A stretch of 44,520 nucleotides of DNA from NCBI GenBank assembly GCA_018266895.1, contig JAFDZQ010000027.1, positions 908-45,427 on the forward strand. The letters are read 5' to 3'. The position numbers and the translations under genes are program-made. This DNA comes from Bacteroidota bacterium. GTDB taxonomy: Bacteria; Bacteroidota; Ignavibacteria; Tepidaquicellales; Tepidaquicellaceae. This document shows positions 32,902 through 42,315 of this stretch, in pieces (the stretch's first letter is position 1; each line of letters starts with the position of its first letter). Below the pieces are notes generated by a model. The model saw only the letters and a list, made by a program, of their open reading frames with translations. It searched no databases and was not told where the DNA came from.

Positions 32902-34896
32902 TTGATCTCATACATTAAAATATATTTTTTTGTTTTATCGGCGTTTCTTATTACGGTATCTTCTTTATATGCACAGGAAAAAACTGAAAATAAAGTCCTT
33001 GAAATCGACGAAATAGAAATCAGCTTCAAAGGCAGGAATGCTTTTGATCCTGATGAAATTTATCCTCTGATTGCCTCAAAAGAAGGAGATATTTTTGATA
33101 TAGAAATGTATCTTCAGGATGTGGAACGGATTAAAAAATTCTATTTCGATAACGGATTCTTTAATGTGGTTGTTGATACAGGTCTTGTTTTCAATTTACC
33201 GGATGTAGAAGTGATTGAAAAATTCATCATTACTGAAAATACAAGGTACAGATACAAAAATATCAATTATGCCGGAATTGAAAAAACCGGTGATGACGTA
33301 AAGTCTGAAATTTTGAATTCGGATGACAGGATGCTTTTCCCCGGAAGATTTTATTCCAAAGACACCATAAACAAGGAAATGTACAGAGCGCTCAATGTGC
33401 TTTTTAATAAAGGGTATGCAACTGCACTGTCCAACAGACCTGAAATTCTTAAATACGAAACAAACGATAAAAAATTAAAAAATAAAGTTGATGTAACGCT
33501 GACTTTTATTCCCGGCATTAAATACAAATTCGGTAAAACAAATGTTACGTTCACGGATAAACAATACAATGTTACAAAAGAAGATATACTCAGGGAACTT
33601 ACTTTCAGCGAAAATCAGACATACGATAAATCAGAGGTAATAAACAGCGAACTTAATCTTTCAAAAATATCCCTTATAGAAAATCCGAGAATCAACATAG
33701 AAAAAATTGACAGCGTAAACAATAAAATTGATTTCAGCATAAATGCTCTCATAAAAAGCAAATATGATTTTACGCCGGAGCTCTTCGGTTATTATTTTCA
33801 GCAGGCGTTTTATCTCGGGGCAGGGGTTTCATTCACGGATAAGAATTTTTTCGGAGGAGGAAGAGTCCTTAAATCAAGTCTGAGATTTTATTTTCATTCT
33901 TTTCAGGATAACAGGTTTGAATATGTGAATTCCATTTATCAGCCATTTTTATTCAATAACAGAAATATTTCCGGAACCTGGAATATTGGAGCGGAGTACA
34001 GATTAAATGAAATATCAAAGCTTTTTCAGATAAAGAATTCATTTGGGGCAACATACAGTCTGCCTGATTATACTTACATCAACAAGCTCAGTTCCAAGTG
34101 GGAAATTAACAGCACAAAAATCAAACTCAAAGAGATTCAGAATCTTGATGTTAATTATTTTACTTCAACAATAAGTTTCGGCGCGATTCATAATTCCACG
34201 AATAATATTCAGTTTCCCTTTGCCGGAAATTATCAGTCTTATGAAATTGAGGAGAGCGGTCTGCTTGGCAGGATTGTAAAAAACTGGTTTAATACTGCTA
34301 CGCTAAGTTATGTAAAATTTACTAATTTCAGTACCGCATATTTTAATCTTACAAATCAGAATATAAAGGTTTCATCGGCTCTGGCTTTTAAGTTATCCAC
34401 AGGAGTGATTTTTGAATACGGAGACAATACACTGCTCGTAAGCGGAGTACAGATTGATCCTGACAGGGTTCCCAACGATAAAAAATTTGTCTGCGGAGGA
34501 AGTTCGAGTGTAAGAGGATGGGGCGCAAAGCAGCTGGGCATTGTACAGGATAAAAACGTCGGAGGCAATTTTGTCCTGGAAAGTTCAGTTGAGCACCGTC
34601 TGAGACCTTTTCTGGATTCCAAAAATATTTATCTGAGGGATCTTGGATTCGCGGCATTTGCGGATGCGGGGAATGTATGGTCTGAGGTGAAAAAATTTAA
34701 GCTGAATGAAATAGCTCTTGCCGCAGGCGGAGGGATCAGGTATTATACAATTATCGGCGCTATAAGATTTGATGTCGGATTTAAAATATATGATCCTCAG
34801 CCGGGAGTTATCGGCGGATCTAATTGGATTTTCGGTTCAGGAAGTAATTTAAACGATAAATATAATTTTCAGTTTGGAATAGGAAATACATTTTAA
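32902..34896 (+). CDS. Omp85/BamA-family outer-membrane assembly protein
   Basis: A 664-residue outer-membrane protein. The TTG at 32902 gives a signal peptide ending SLYAQ (about residue 25); no in-frame ATG lies nearby. About 30-285 hold roughly three POTRA-like repeats (EIEISFKGRNAFDPDEI, FYFDNGFFNVVV, KFGKTNVTFTDKQYNVTKED). The remainder is a 16-strand barrel ending NFQFGIGNTF with a C-terminal aromatic, as recognised by the BAM machinery. The lid-loop motif VRGW at 537-540 (GGSSSVRGWG) corresponds to VRGF of BamA. It is shorter than typical five-POTRA BamA (about 800), so it may be BamA-like or TamA-like. It lies seven bases before holB and after a terminator. Confidence 0.88.
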   Translation: MISYIKIYFFVLSAFLITVSSLYAQEKTENKVLEIDEIEISFKGRNAFDPDEIYPLIASKEGDIFDIEMYLQDVERIKKFYFDNGFFNVVVDTGLVFNLPDVEVIEKFIITENTRYRYKNINYAGIEKTGDDVKSEILNSDDRMLFPGRFYSKDTINKEMYRALNVLFNKGYATALSNRPEILKYETNDKKLKNKVDVTLTFIPGIKYKFGKTNVTFTDKQYNVTKEDILRELTFSENQTYDKSEVINSELNLSKISLIENPRINIEKIDSVNNKIDFSINALIKSKYDFTPELFGYYFQQAFYLGAGVSFTDKNFFGGGRVLKSSLRFYFHSFQDNRFEYVNSIYQPFLFNNRNISGTWNIGAEYRLNEISKLFQIKNSFGATYSLPDYTYINKLSSKWEINSTKIKLKEIQNLDVNYFTSTISFGAIHNSTNNIQFPFAGNYQSYEIEESGLLGRIVKNWFNTATLSYVKFTNFSTAYFNLTNQNIKVSSALAFKLSTGVIFEYGDNTLLVSGVQIDPDRVPNDKKFVCGGSSSVRGWGAKQLGIVQDKNVGGNFVLESSVEHRLRPFLDSKNIYLRDLGFAAFADAGNVWSEVKKFKLNEIALAAGGGIRYYTIIGAIRFDVGFKIYDPQPGVIGGSNWIFGSGSNLNDKYNFQFGIGNTF

Positions 34897-34903
34897 ATAT
34901 TTT

Positions 34904-36034
34904 ATGTGGACAAACATCATAGGCCAAAGCAGAGTAAAGGATATACTCGGAAATATTTTTAAAAGCGAAAAGATATCACATTCTTATATTTTTTACGGGA
35001 ATGAAGGCACTGGAAAAGACGCGGCTGCTATTGAGTTTGCGAAGTTACTCAACTGTGATAATCCTGTGAACGGAAATGAAGCATGCGATAAGTGTAAAAA
35101 CTGTCTTGAGATCAGTTCATTCAGATCTCCGCTGTTCAGATTTGTAACAGCTCTTCCGACTTCAAAAAGTGATTCGGACGAAGATTCAAATCCTCTTGAG
35201 AAGCTTGATAAAGAGGATTTTACGAACTACCTGAATGAGATTGAGTATAAAACTCTTGATAAATATCATAAAATTTCCATTCCCAGGGCAAATGACATCA
35301 GAATTTCAAGCATCAGACAGATAAAAAAAGAAATTTATCTTACGGGAAAAACCGGTAAGAAAAAAGTGTTTGTCATTTCAAAATGCGATATGATGAATCC
35401 TAACAGCGCCAATTCCCTTCTGAAAATTCTTGAGGAACCTCCGAAAGATTCAATTCTTTTACTGACGACTTCAAGACTGAATTCGCTCCTGCCTACTATC
35501 ATCGGAAGATGCCAGAAGATTAAATTCGGCAGTATTGAAAAATCCTTAATCAGGGATTACATTGAAAGAAGAACGGAGAATCTTTCAAAAGAAGAAGCGG
35601 ACTTTTTTGCGGAATTATCCGACGGGAGCATAATAAAATGCAATGAGATCCTGGACAATAATTTTCTCGGTCTGCGTGAAAAGGTTACGGATATTCTCGC
35701 AAGCATAATTACCAATCAGAATCTGAAACTGGGATCTGAAATAGACTTCATTACTGGTAAAAAAGACAAGGAGCGCATGAAACAGTTTCTTATGCTTCTG
35801 GGCATCTGGTTCCGCGATATTACGGCATACTCTTCCGGCAGTACTGATCTGATAATAAATAAGGATAAAGCGGAGAGAATAAAAAAATTTGCCGGTAATT
35901 TTCATTCTGAAAATTATCAGATCATAAATAAAATAGAAGAAGCAATAAAAGATATTGACAGTAATATATTTCCCGAACTTATTTTTTACAATCTTTCTTA
36001 CAGCATAAAATCTCTCATTGAAAAAAGAAATTAA
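34904..36034 (+). CDS. holB: DNA polymerase III subunit delta prime
   Basis: A 376-residue clamp-loader subunit of the AAA+ superfamily. It begins WTNIIGQSRVKDIL, then the P-loop-like YGNEGTGKDAAA (32-42), where the usual Thr/Ser after Lys is D39. A zinc-binding insertion has C51, C61, C64 and C67. ANSLLKILEEPPKDSILLLT and the arginine-finger-region IIGRCQKIKF follow. Delta prime proteins often have lost ATP binding, so D39 fits the role of non-hydrolysing stator. A polar segment at about 85-130 is longer than usual. The helical C-terminal collar domain follows. The gene overlaps by four bases, tail to tail, with the Big_5 lipoprotein gene. Confusion with DnaX is unlikely given length and the missing P-loop Thr. 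Confidence 0.9.
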   Translation: MWTNIIGQSRVKDILGNIFKSEKISHSYIFYGNEGTGKDAAAIEFAKLLNCDNPVNGNEACDKCKNCLEISSFRSPLFRFVTALPTSKSDSDEDSNPLEKLDKEDFTNYLNEIEYKTLDKYHKISIPRANDIRISSIRQIKKEIYLTGKTGKKKVFVISKCDMMNPNSANSLLKILEEPPKDSILLLTTSRLNSLLPTIIGRCQKIKFGSIEKSLIRDYIERRTENLSKEEADFFAELSDGSIIKCNEILDNNFLGLREKVTDILASIITNQNLKLGSEIDFITGKKDKERMKQFLMLLGIWFRDITAYSSGSTDLIINKDKAERIKKFAGNFHSENYQIINKIEEAIKDIDSNIFPELIFYNLSYSIKSLIEKRN

Positions 36035-37428
36035 TATTTTATGAAAATATTATCAGTATTCCAGCCGCCCTTTACCTTTATATCGCCATTGTAAAAACGG
36101 AAAACTTCCGGAGCTATGTAAGGATCAATGCTTCCCCTGTCATATAATACGTTGCCGTTTTCATCTGTAAAAGAAAACAAAGTATAATTCCCTTCCGGAA
36201 CATCATCGAATCTGAAATCAGCCGAATCTGAAAGCTTTCTGCCGTATGAAATAAATTTTCTGTCTTTGTTAATAAGATAAATGTTCACCGGATATCCGGT
36301 TAAATCATCTGTTAATAATTTTCCTGAAACAGTTCCCGTATTGTTTCTGCCTGCTGTTTTTAAATTTTTGTTATAATAGATGTTTTTTGACCTGCCTGTG
36401 AGTGTTAATCTGACTTGCAGTTCGGCTGAGTACGGAAATTTTTCATTTGAAAAAACTTCAAGAAGCGAATCGTTTATCCAGTTGAACACTGGCTTGTATA
36501 CTGTTCCTTTTACAGAATCCGTTAATGAAAAATTATTTACGATTTCAGATTTGGAATATGAGTTGTTTTTGAAATAAAAATAAAAAATGTAGTCATTCGG
36601 AATAACTTCATCTTTACGGAAAATGTTTGAATAGATATTCCCTGAAGAATCAGCCTCAAGTTCTTTCAGAAAATCGTTTCCTGATTTTTTCAGAAGAGGG
36701 GTTTTTAAAAGGAAGTCTGCATTTGAAAAAAATGCAGAATCACCCTGAAGCTTAACCGGATTTTTCAGTAGGGAAACAGATTCAAAGTCTTTGCTGAACA
36801 AATTATTCCTGTCTTCATCCGTAATAGCATAGAGTTCAAACTCTTTCGAAGGCAGATTTGTAAATGAAAAATATCCGTTTTCATCCGGCTGTGTAATATA
36901 ATCTGCCGTGATTAATGCGGGGTTAAGTTCTGCTCCGGTTTTTCCGTCTTTAATAAAAGCCAGTATTTTTATTCTTTCAAAATTATCCGCATAAACTCTT
37001 CCGGAAATAATGCCCCTGTCCAGTTTACCGCCCGTTGAAAATGCAAAAGTATAAGATGATCCGGCGGGATTTCCGCCTCTGACATCCTTCAGCTCTTTGC
37101 CGACAGTCACTACATAGGTTCTGTCTTTTTCAAACTTACCACTGAACTTCACTTCGACATCTTTTCCGCTCCAGTCAAAAATGATTTCACCTTTGGGTTT
37201 CGGGGAAATATAAAACGACTCTTCAAAACTTCTTCTGTCAACATATTCATCAAATCTGAATGACACAGTATTTCCTCTGAAATTCAGCTTCCCGGGCTTT
37301 GGCGAGACATAAATGATTTCCGGAGGAGTCTTATCGTCTTTACCGCCTGAAGGAGGGATCTGATTAGCGCAGGAGAATAAAAATAAATTTATTATAAAAG
37401 ATATGAGGACAAGAAATTTCTTTTCCAA
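36031..37428 (-). CDS. Lipoprotein with Big_5 (Ig-like) domain
   Basis: A 465-residue envelope lipoprotein. The signal peptide ends LFLFSC with lipidated C20, followed by NQIPPSGGKDDKTPPEI, the standard linker of this Bacteroidota-type family. About 36-130 is a Big_5 Ig-like domain (ISPKPKGEIIFDWSGKDVEV, FAFSTGG). About 140-200 resembles a carboxypeptidase-regulatory-like fold (ISGRVYADNFERIKI), and a further beta-rich repeat appears near 370-440 (VSGKLLTDDLTGYPVNIYLI). The start is TTG at 37428, because no ATG precedes the signal peptide. It ends over the last bases of holB and is 13 bases from the sensor kinase gene, so it is probably co-transcribed with that gene. The role is unknown. Confidence 0.85.
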   Translation of the reverse strand: MEKKFLVLISFIINLFLFSCANQIPPSGGKDDKTPPEIIYVSPKPGKLNFRGNTVSFRFDEYVDRRSFEESFYISPKPKGEIIFDWSGKDVEVKFSGKFEKDRTYVVTVGKELKDVRGGNPAGSSYTFAFSTGGKLDRGIISGRVYADNFERIKILAFIKDGKTGAELNPALITADYITQPDENGYFSFTNLPSKEFELYAITDEDRNNLFSKDFESVSLLKNPVKLQGDSAFFSNADFLLKTPLLKKSGNDFLKELEADSSGNIYSNIFRKDEVIPNDYIFYFYFKNNSYSKSEIVNNFSLTDSVKGTVYKPVFNWINDSLLEVFSNEKFPYSAELQVRLTLTGRSKNIYYNKNLKTAGRNNTGTVSGKLLTDDLTGYPVNIYLINKDRKFISYGRKLSDSADFRFDDVPEGNYTLFSFTDENGNVLYDRGSIDPYIAPEVFRFYNGDIKVKGGWNTDNIFIKY

Positions 37429-37441
37429 ACTATTTCAAAAT

Positions 37442-40400
37442 TTAATTTTTCATAAAAGGATTGAATCTGATCGTAACTTTTGTACCTGAACCGACTTTAC
37501 TCTGAAAAGCTATTTCAGCTTTCATATCATCAAGGGACTTTTTTACAATTGACAGACCAAGACCCATACCGGTAGATTTCGTGGAAAAATTCGGCTCGAA
37601 TAGATTGTTGATCATTGAAGAATCAATCCCGCTACCGTCATCGGATATTTCGGCATATATGAAACTATCTTTTTCATAAGTTCTGATCCCGATGACACCC
37701 TTTCCGGTTATCGCCTGAATCGAATTTTTTACAATATTCTGAAAAACCCTGTTGAGCTCCTGCCTGTCTGCATAAATCCTGCCAATGCTGAAGTCATAAT
37801 TTTCTTCGAAATGTATCTCGGGAGCAACTTTGTACAATGAAACCACTTCTCCGATAATTTCATTCAGATCTGTTTCTTCATAATTTTTCCCGGATAATTT
37901 TGCAAAGCTGGAAAACTCCGTTGCAATCCTGTTAAGTTTGTCTATTTCACTGATTATTATGTTTCTTGTCTTTTTCAGAACTTCGGAAAAATTACCGGAA
38001 CTTGTTCCGTTATAGCTGTCATATAAATGTTCGATGGAGAGCTTCATTGGTGTCAGAGGATTTTTAATTTCATGTGCGACTCTTCTTGCAATATCCCTCC
38101 AGGCTGCTTCCCGTTCCGCTCTTTTCAGCTTTTCCTTGGAGCTTTCAAGTTCTCTTGTCATTTTATTGAATGACTCGACAAGATTTCCTATTTCATCTTT
38201 GCGGTTTATTTTCAGTTCAATGTTGCTCTCACCTTTTGCAATTCTTTCGGTCGCATACTTTAGTTTCAGGATCGGTTTTGAGATTCTGTCTGTAATGAAT
38301 ATCACAAAGATCAGCAGTATTATAATTACAATCAGGTAAATACCGAAAATAAAAGTTAATATTTCAGTAAGCTCTTCCTTGAATTCATTTTGCCTGTAAA
38401 CAGACTGGGATGACATCAGACCGATCACATTATTCCTGGAATCAAAGAACGGCTTGTATCCTACAATGAAAGAGTAAACGCCGATCTCTTCAGTCTTGGA
38501 AAAAAAATCTTTCCTGAGATAAACTATGTTGTAGTAAGCGTCTGCATCAACTCTTGTATCAAGGAGGTCGGATTTGTAAAGCTCGTCATTTGTTGTCGAG
38601 ACAAGCTTTGTTCTCAGGAACAGATTGAAATTCTTATCTGTATTTGACAGAGCTTTTGTCAGATACTTGTTTTTTTCCTTGCTGAGAGTATCAAGAGCAT
38701 TCAGATTTATCTGTATCCCTTTCACTGACTGCGAAGCTAAATTCAGATCCGATATGATCTGATTCTGAAAATTAATATCGTATTTGTTTTTGATAAAACT
38801 CCTTGTATAAAACGCAAGCAATACAATCGGTATAACCGAAACAATAAAGAAAGATGCAAACAGTTTTTCACGGAAGTTCATTCTGAATTTTCTGACCCTG
38901 AAGATCAGAAAAGATGAAATGACAAGCATAGCAAGCAGATAAACAAAAACCGCAAACAGAATGAACTTCAGATAAAAAAATGTCGTGAGCTTAAAGTCAT
39001 TTCTTTTCAGGCTAATCGAATAAATCCTTTCAATAACCGATCCTTCGGAAGGAGCCGCAAGTATATAATATGTTCTGTATTTTTCGTTATTAATTAATTC
39101 ATACCGCCAGTTGTTTTTTTCATTTTTCGTTTTAACGGATTCCCTGAATGCGTCAAGCGAAAGTGTGTTTGCCTTTGAAAGATCCTTGTTGTTTGAACTG
39201 ATAATCTCACCGCCTATGTATTCAGTAATAATCGGATTCGAAATTAGTTTCTCGAATAAATTATCCTTTGAATAATTCTTGAAAAGCTGCATCGAAGACT
39301 GGAAAAGCAGATTTTTGGATTCATACTGAACGGCAATTAACAGATAACCCAGATTTGTCGCAAATGCTGTATTCTTCAGATCCGCTTTTTCCACAGGTAC
39401 AATACCAAGATAATATTTTTCTTCTTTATTGTCGGCAATAATAATATTGTCAGTGACGGAAAAATTGTCTCTTTCTTCCGGATTTGATTTGCTGAAAAAT
39501 TCATCTTCTTCGTCAAGGATATCTTCATCCTGCTCTAATGTATCTGCTTTTAAAACTGTATCTGCGGCAATGTCTTCAGTGCTTTTTTTTCTGAACAGAT
39601 TTGAGTTTGCAAAATTCAGTATGGAATCTGAATTTAATACCTGTGAATTGAATATAAAATCACTCATAATTCTTTTGGCTGTATCGAGTAAAATAAACGC
39701 AGTATTAAAATTCTCTTCGCTGAATTTGCTGTCTGCCCATACGGCGAAAGCGAGTTCGTTTAGCTTGTCCTTATTTCTCAGGTCGTTTTCAATCTTTTTA
39801 TTTTCTGAAAGACTGGACAATTCAGTCATCAGAAGGAATTTTATCTTGTCATCGTCTTTTTCCGAAATGCTTTTGCCAATGAGCTCCACGAATTTGGTTT
39901 CCTGAGAAGTAATATTTTCCAGAAGGATCCCCGGTATAATTATTGTGCAAAGCAAGATTAATACTGAAATGTTTTTAGCTGAAAAAATCCTGAAATTTTT
40001 AGTTACAGAAAATCCGAATCCGAAATAAACTCCGAGACCGAAGCTGAAACATATTACAAGGAGTCTGCTGATAAACTCAATTCTGAAATTTTCCGCAAAA
40101 GGAGCAATTATCTCGCTTAAAGCAATCAGAATCAATAGCAGCAGAATGAAGGAATATTTTCTTAAACTTTTTTCCCTGAAAAAATTATGCAGTGAATCTT
40201 TCAGTATAAGAATTATTATTGAAGACAGAAAAATAAACAGCGAGAAGGAAAGAATCAGGATTATCAGCTGTATGGTGAAAATCTCAAAGCTCGGAATAAT
40301 GTTAGTCTTGTCGAAAAACTTAATATTCGAATCAAAAATTATGCTTTGAGAAACCGAACCGTAAAAATATATAAGAAGAAAGAAAAGAAAAACAAGCAAT

Positions 40401-41584
40401 GCATTCAAAGGCAGTGAGATAAATCTGCCGGTCTGTTTTTTATCCGCAGAAATCCGAAAGCTGCTTTTTCGTATGAGACTTATCCCGTAAAGGGAAATTG
40501 CCAGAATAAAAACGGAAGTGATCAGAAGTTCACCAATCGATTTCGCGATACCGTAACCGAATAAAGAAGCATAGGAAAGAGGAGAAAATATTTCCATATC
40601 TAATGTTTTGGAAGGGAAATGAAAATCAAGCCAGATATATCGGATGCCTGTCATTACCAGAATAAACAAAGCGAATTTAATGAGAGGCGAATGAATCTTT
40701 GAAAGAAGAATTGTAATTATAAAAAAAACAATTACTGTAAATCCGAAAACAAGCAGAGATTTGATTTTTATTGCAAGAGAATCAATATTCTTGTCATGCA
40801 CCATCCGGCTGTATTTCGGGAACAGAAGTAAGCCAATAACTTTACCGTCTATTCCTTTCAGCTCTAACTCCTCGTTTTCAGCAAGACTTGAAGTGTCAAA
40901 ATTTATTTTTGCCGTTATCACATTTGCAGGGATAATGACGGGAATAATATCCAGGGATTTTCTGATATCATACAGCAATCCGGAATTCTGAAAAAATTTA
41001 TTGCTGATCTGATATTTTATGTCAACTAATCTGGAGGTAAGGACAATTCCGGTTATTTTTGAAGTCTCTTTAATATCGTAAACAGGTGAATAATCTATAA
41101 GAAAAGTATAGAATCCTATTTCCTTAAGCACAGAAAACTTCTGACCGTTCATCGATCTTTGCAGAGTAAATATGTCTGAATCAAGTTTCCTTCCTTTAAA
41201 AGCAAGGAGTTCAAGTCTTGTATTATAAATCTCTATCTGATATTTATCATCCGGATTTATTCTTAAAAGTTCTTCGAAAAGTTTTTTCGAATCGCTTTTC
41301 TGAACGAGTTTCTGAATATCGGAAGATCCAGTTAATTTTTCCGACAGATTGCTTATGTCTGAGAGATAAGAGTTGTAGTGAGAAATTATTACTTCTTTTT
41401 GCTGGCGGATTTTATCGTTAGATACTGTTTCCCAGTTTTTATCAATATCAGACATTAATAAAGCCGGAATCAATTCGATGAGTACAATCCAGATGAAAAT
41501 GAAAAAAGCGATCAAAATTAAAATCTTTAACCGCCTGTCATTAGATCTGTCTGAATCAGATTTTATTTGCTGATTGATGTCCAA
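37442..41584 (-). CDS. Giant multi-span NtrY-like sensor histidine kinase
   Basis: A 1380-residue membrane kinase. It has one N-terminal helix (about 20-42), an extracytoplasmic domain (about 43-270), a bundle of about ten helices (about 275-565), a large extracytoplasmic domain (about 570-860), two helices (about 865-935), another extracytoplasmic domain (about 940-1070), and a helix leading into HAMP (ISKPILKLKYATERIAKGES). The kinase core has the H-box AHEIKNPLTPMKLSIEHL with phospho-acceptor H1171, the N-box QNIVKNSIQ near 1282-1290, G1 DDGSGI and F/G2 FSTKSTGMGLGLSIVK. The H-box with NPLTP is of the NtrY type. No response regulator is adjacent, so the partner is elsewhere. The start is TTG at 41584. 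The length is roughly double that of ordinary NtrY proteins, with an extra upstream sensory module. Confidence 0.9.
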   Translation of the reverse strand: MDINQQIKSDSDRSNDRRLKILILIAFFIFIWIVLIELIPALLMSDIDKNWETVSNDKIRQQKEVIISHYNSYLSDISNLSEKLTGSSDIQKLVQKSDSKKLFEELLRINPDDKYQIEIYNTRLELLAFKGRKLDSDIFTLQRSMNGQKFSVLKEIGFYTFLIDYSPVYDIKETSKITGIVLTSRLVDIKYQISNKFFQNSGLLYDIRKSLDIIPVIIPANVITAKINFDTSSLAENEELELKGIDGKVIGLLLFPKYSRMVHDKNIDSLAIKIKSLLVFGFTVIVFFIITILLSKIHSPLIKFALFILVMTGIRYIWLDFHFPSKTLDMEIFSPLSYASLFGYGIAKSIGELLITSVFILAISLYGISLIRKSSFRISADKKQTGRFISLPLNALLVFLFFLLIYFYGSVSQSIIFDSNIKFFDKTNIIPSFEIFTIQLIILILSFSLFIFLSSIIILILKDSLHNFFREKSLRKYSFILLLLILIALSEIIAPFAENFRIEFISRLLVICFSFGLGVYFGFGFSVTKNFRIFSAKNISVLILLCTIIIPGILLENITSQETKFVELIGKSISEKDDDKIKFLLMTELSSLSENKKIENDLRNKDKLNELAFAVWADSKFSEENFNTAFILLDTAKRIMSDFIFNSQVLNSDSILNFANSNLFRKKSTEDIAADTVLKADTLEQDEDILDEEDEFFSKSNPEERDNFSVTDNIIIADNKEEKYYLGIVPVEKADLKNTAFATNLGYLLIAVQYESKNLLFQSSMQLFKNYSKDNLFEKLISNPIITEYIGGEIISSNNKDLSKANTLSLDAFRESVKTKNEKNNWRYELINNEKYRTYYILAAPSEGSVIERIYSISLKRNDFKLTTFFYLKFILFAVFVYLLAMLVISSFLIFRVRKFRMNFREKLFASFFIVSVIPIVLLAFYTRSFIKNKYDINFQNQIISDLNLASQSVKGIQINLNALDTLSKEKNKYLTKALSNTDKNFNLFLRTKLVSTTNDELYKSDLLDTRVDADAYYNIVYLRKDFFSKTEEIGVYSFIVGYKPFFDSRNNVIGLMSSQSVYRQNEFKEELTEILTFIFGIYLIVIIILLIFVIFITDRISKPILKLKYATERIAKGESNIELKINRKDEIGNLVESFNKMTRELESSKEKLKRAEREAAWRDIARRVAHEIKNPLTPMKLSIEHLYDSYNGTSSGNFSEVLKKTRNIIISEIDKLNRIATEFSSFAKLSGKNYEETDLNEIIGEVVSLYKVAPEIHFEENYDFSIGRIYADRQELNRVFQNIVKNSIQAITGKGVIGIRTYEKDSFIYAEISDDGSGIDSSMINNLFEPNFSTKSTGMGLGLSIVKKSLDDMKAEIAFQSKVGSGTKVTIRFNPFMKN

Positions 41585-41668
41585 GCTGTACCGGTAATCA
41601 TTTTACGGTTTTAAATTTTCATTAAAAAAATTCTTTGAATAAACTTTCCGGACAGAAACAATGAATTG

Positions 41669-42142
41669 TCAGTTAATTGTGATCTGGTCAATAAACCATT
41701 TATTGTCATAATACTTCAGGGAAACTGTAACCGCAAGGTCAAGCTTTTTCTGCCCGATCCTGTAAGTATAAATCCCGTTAACGAATGCGTAAGAATTAAA
41801 TTTATTTGATCTTGTGTATTTAAAATTTTCTATTTTGAAATAATCCATAAAATCGGAGAGAATATATTCCGCCTGACTTGAACTGTAGTATCCTTTCTCA
41901 TTGCTTATTACATTAAGATAGATCTGTGAATCAAAATAAGGATTTATCATATTTACATTATTGTATGTAAAACCGATTGCTATGTCCTTAAAAGTCTTCT
42001 TGCAGAGATCATGTTTCTGACGTGCAGCTTCATTCTTGTATCTCTTTTCTTTCCACCATTTATCCTGCGAAAAAGAAGTATTATTTGTCACCAAAGTGAA
42101 TAAAAAAGCAGATGACAGTAGAAGTAAAATTTTTCTGGTCAT
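41669..42142 (-). CDS. Exported DUF4783 (NTF2-like) protein
   Basis: A 157-residue protein with a signal peptide (ending TSFSQ, about 25 residues) and a single NTF2-like fold of the DUF4783 type common in Bacteroidota. Landmarks are FKDIAIGFTYNNVNMINPYF, KGYYSSSQAEYILSDFMDYF and GIYTYRIGQKKLDLAVTVSL, ending WFIDQITIN. The pocket's ligand is unknown. It starts with ATG at 42142. Its upstream region is only 76 bases before the left end of an insertion sequence, which may have cut off its original promoter. It precedes the giant kinase gene on the same strand with an 84-base gap. Confidence 0.8.
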   Translation of the reverse strand: MTRKILLLLSSAFLFTLVTNNTSFSQDKWWKEKRYKNEAARQKHDLCKKTFKDIAIGFTYNNVNMINPYFDSQIYLNVISNEKGYYSSSQAEYILSDFMDYFKIENFKYTRSNKFNSYAFVNGIYTYRIGQKKLDLAVTVSLKYYDNKWFIDQITIN

Positions 42143-42218
42143 TAAAATTAAGTTAAGGCAAATTATAAAAAATACATTCTTAAAGCAATTTAAAGAAACA
42201 AGATGTTTTATTCCCGCA

Positions 42219-42306
42219 TTGCCTCATAATTAATGTTACCCTGGGGTTATAAAAAACAGGTCGTTGCCTCATAATTAATGTTACCGTAGTTATAACATAA
42301 AAACGG
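42219..42306 (+). repeat. Tandem-duplicated IS left end
   Basis: Two adjacent units, each a left terminal sequence (TTGCCTCATAATTAATGTTA plus CC) followed by an AT-rich stretch ending ACAGGT or AACGGT. The first 22 bases are identical; the following 20 differ by substitutions and small gaps. Confidence 0.75.
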
Positions 42307-42315
42307 TAATAAATT

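Noticed and set aside
39429-39905. Plus-strand frame of about 158 codons inside the sensor kinase gene
   Set aside because: Serine/leucine-rich antisense shadow of the kinase coding sequence, with no promoter or family match.
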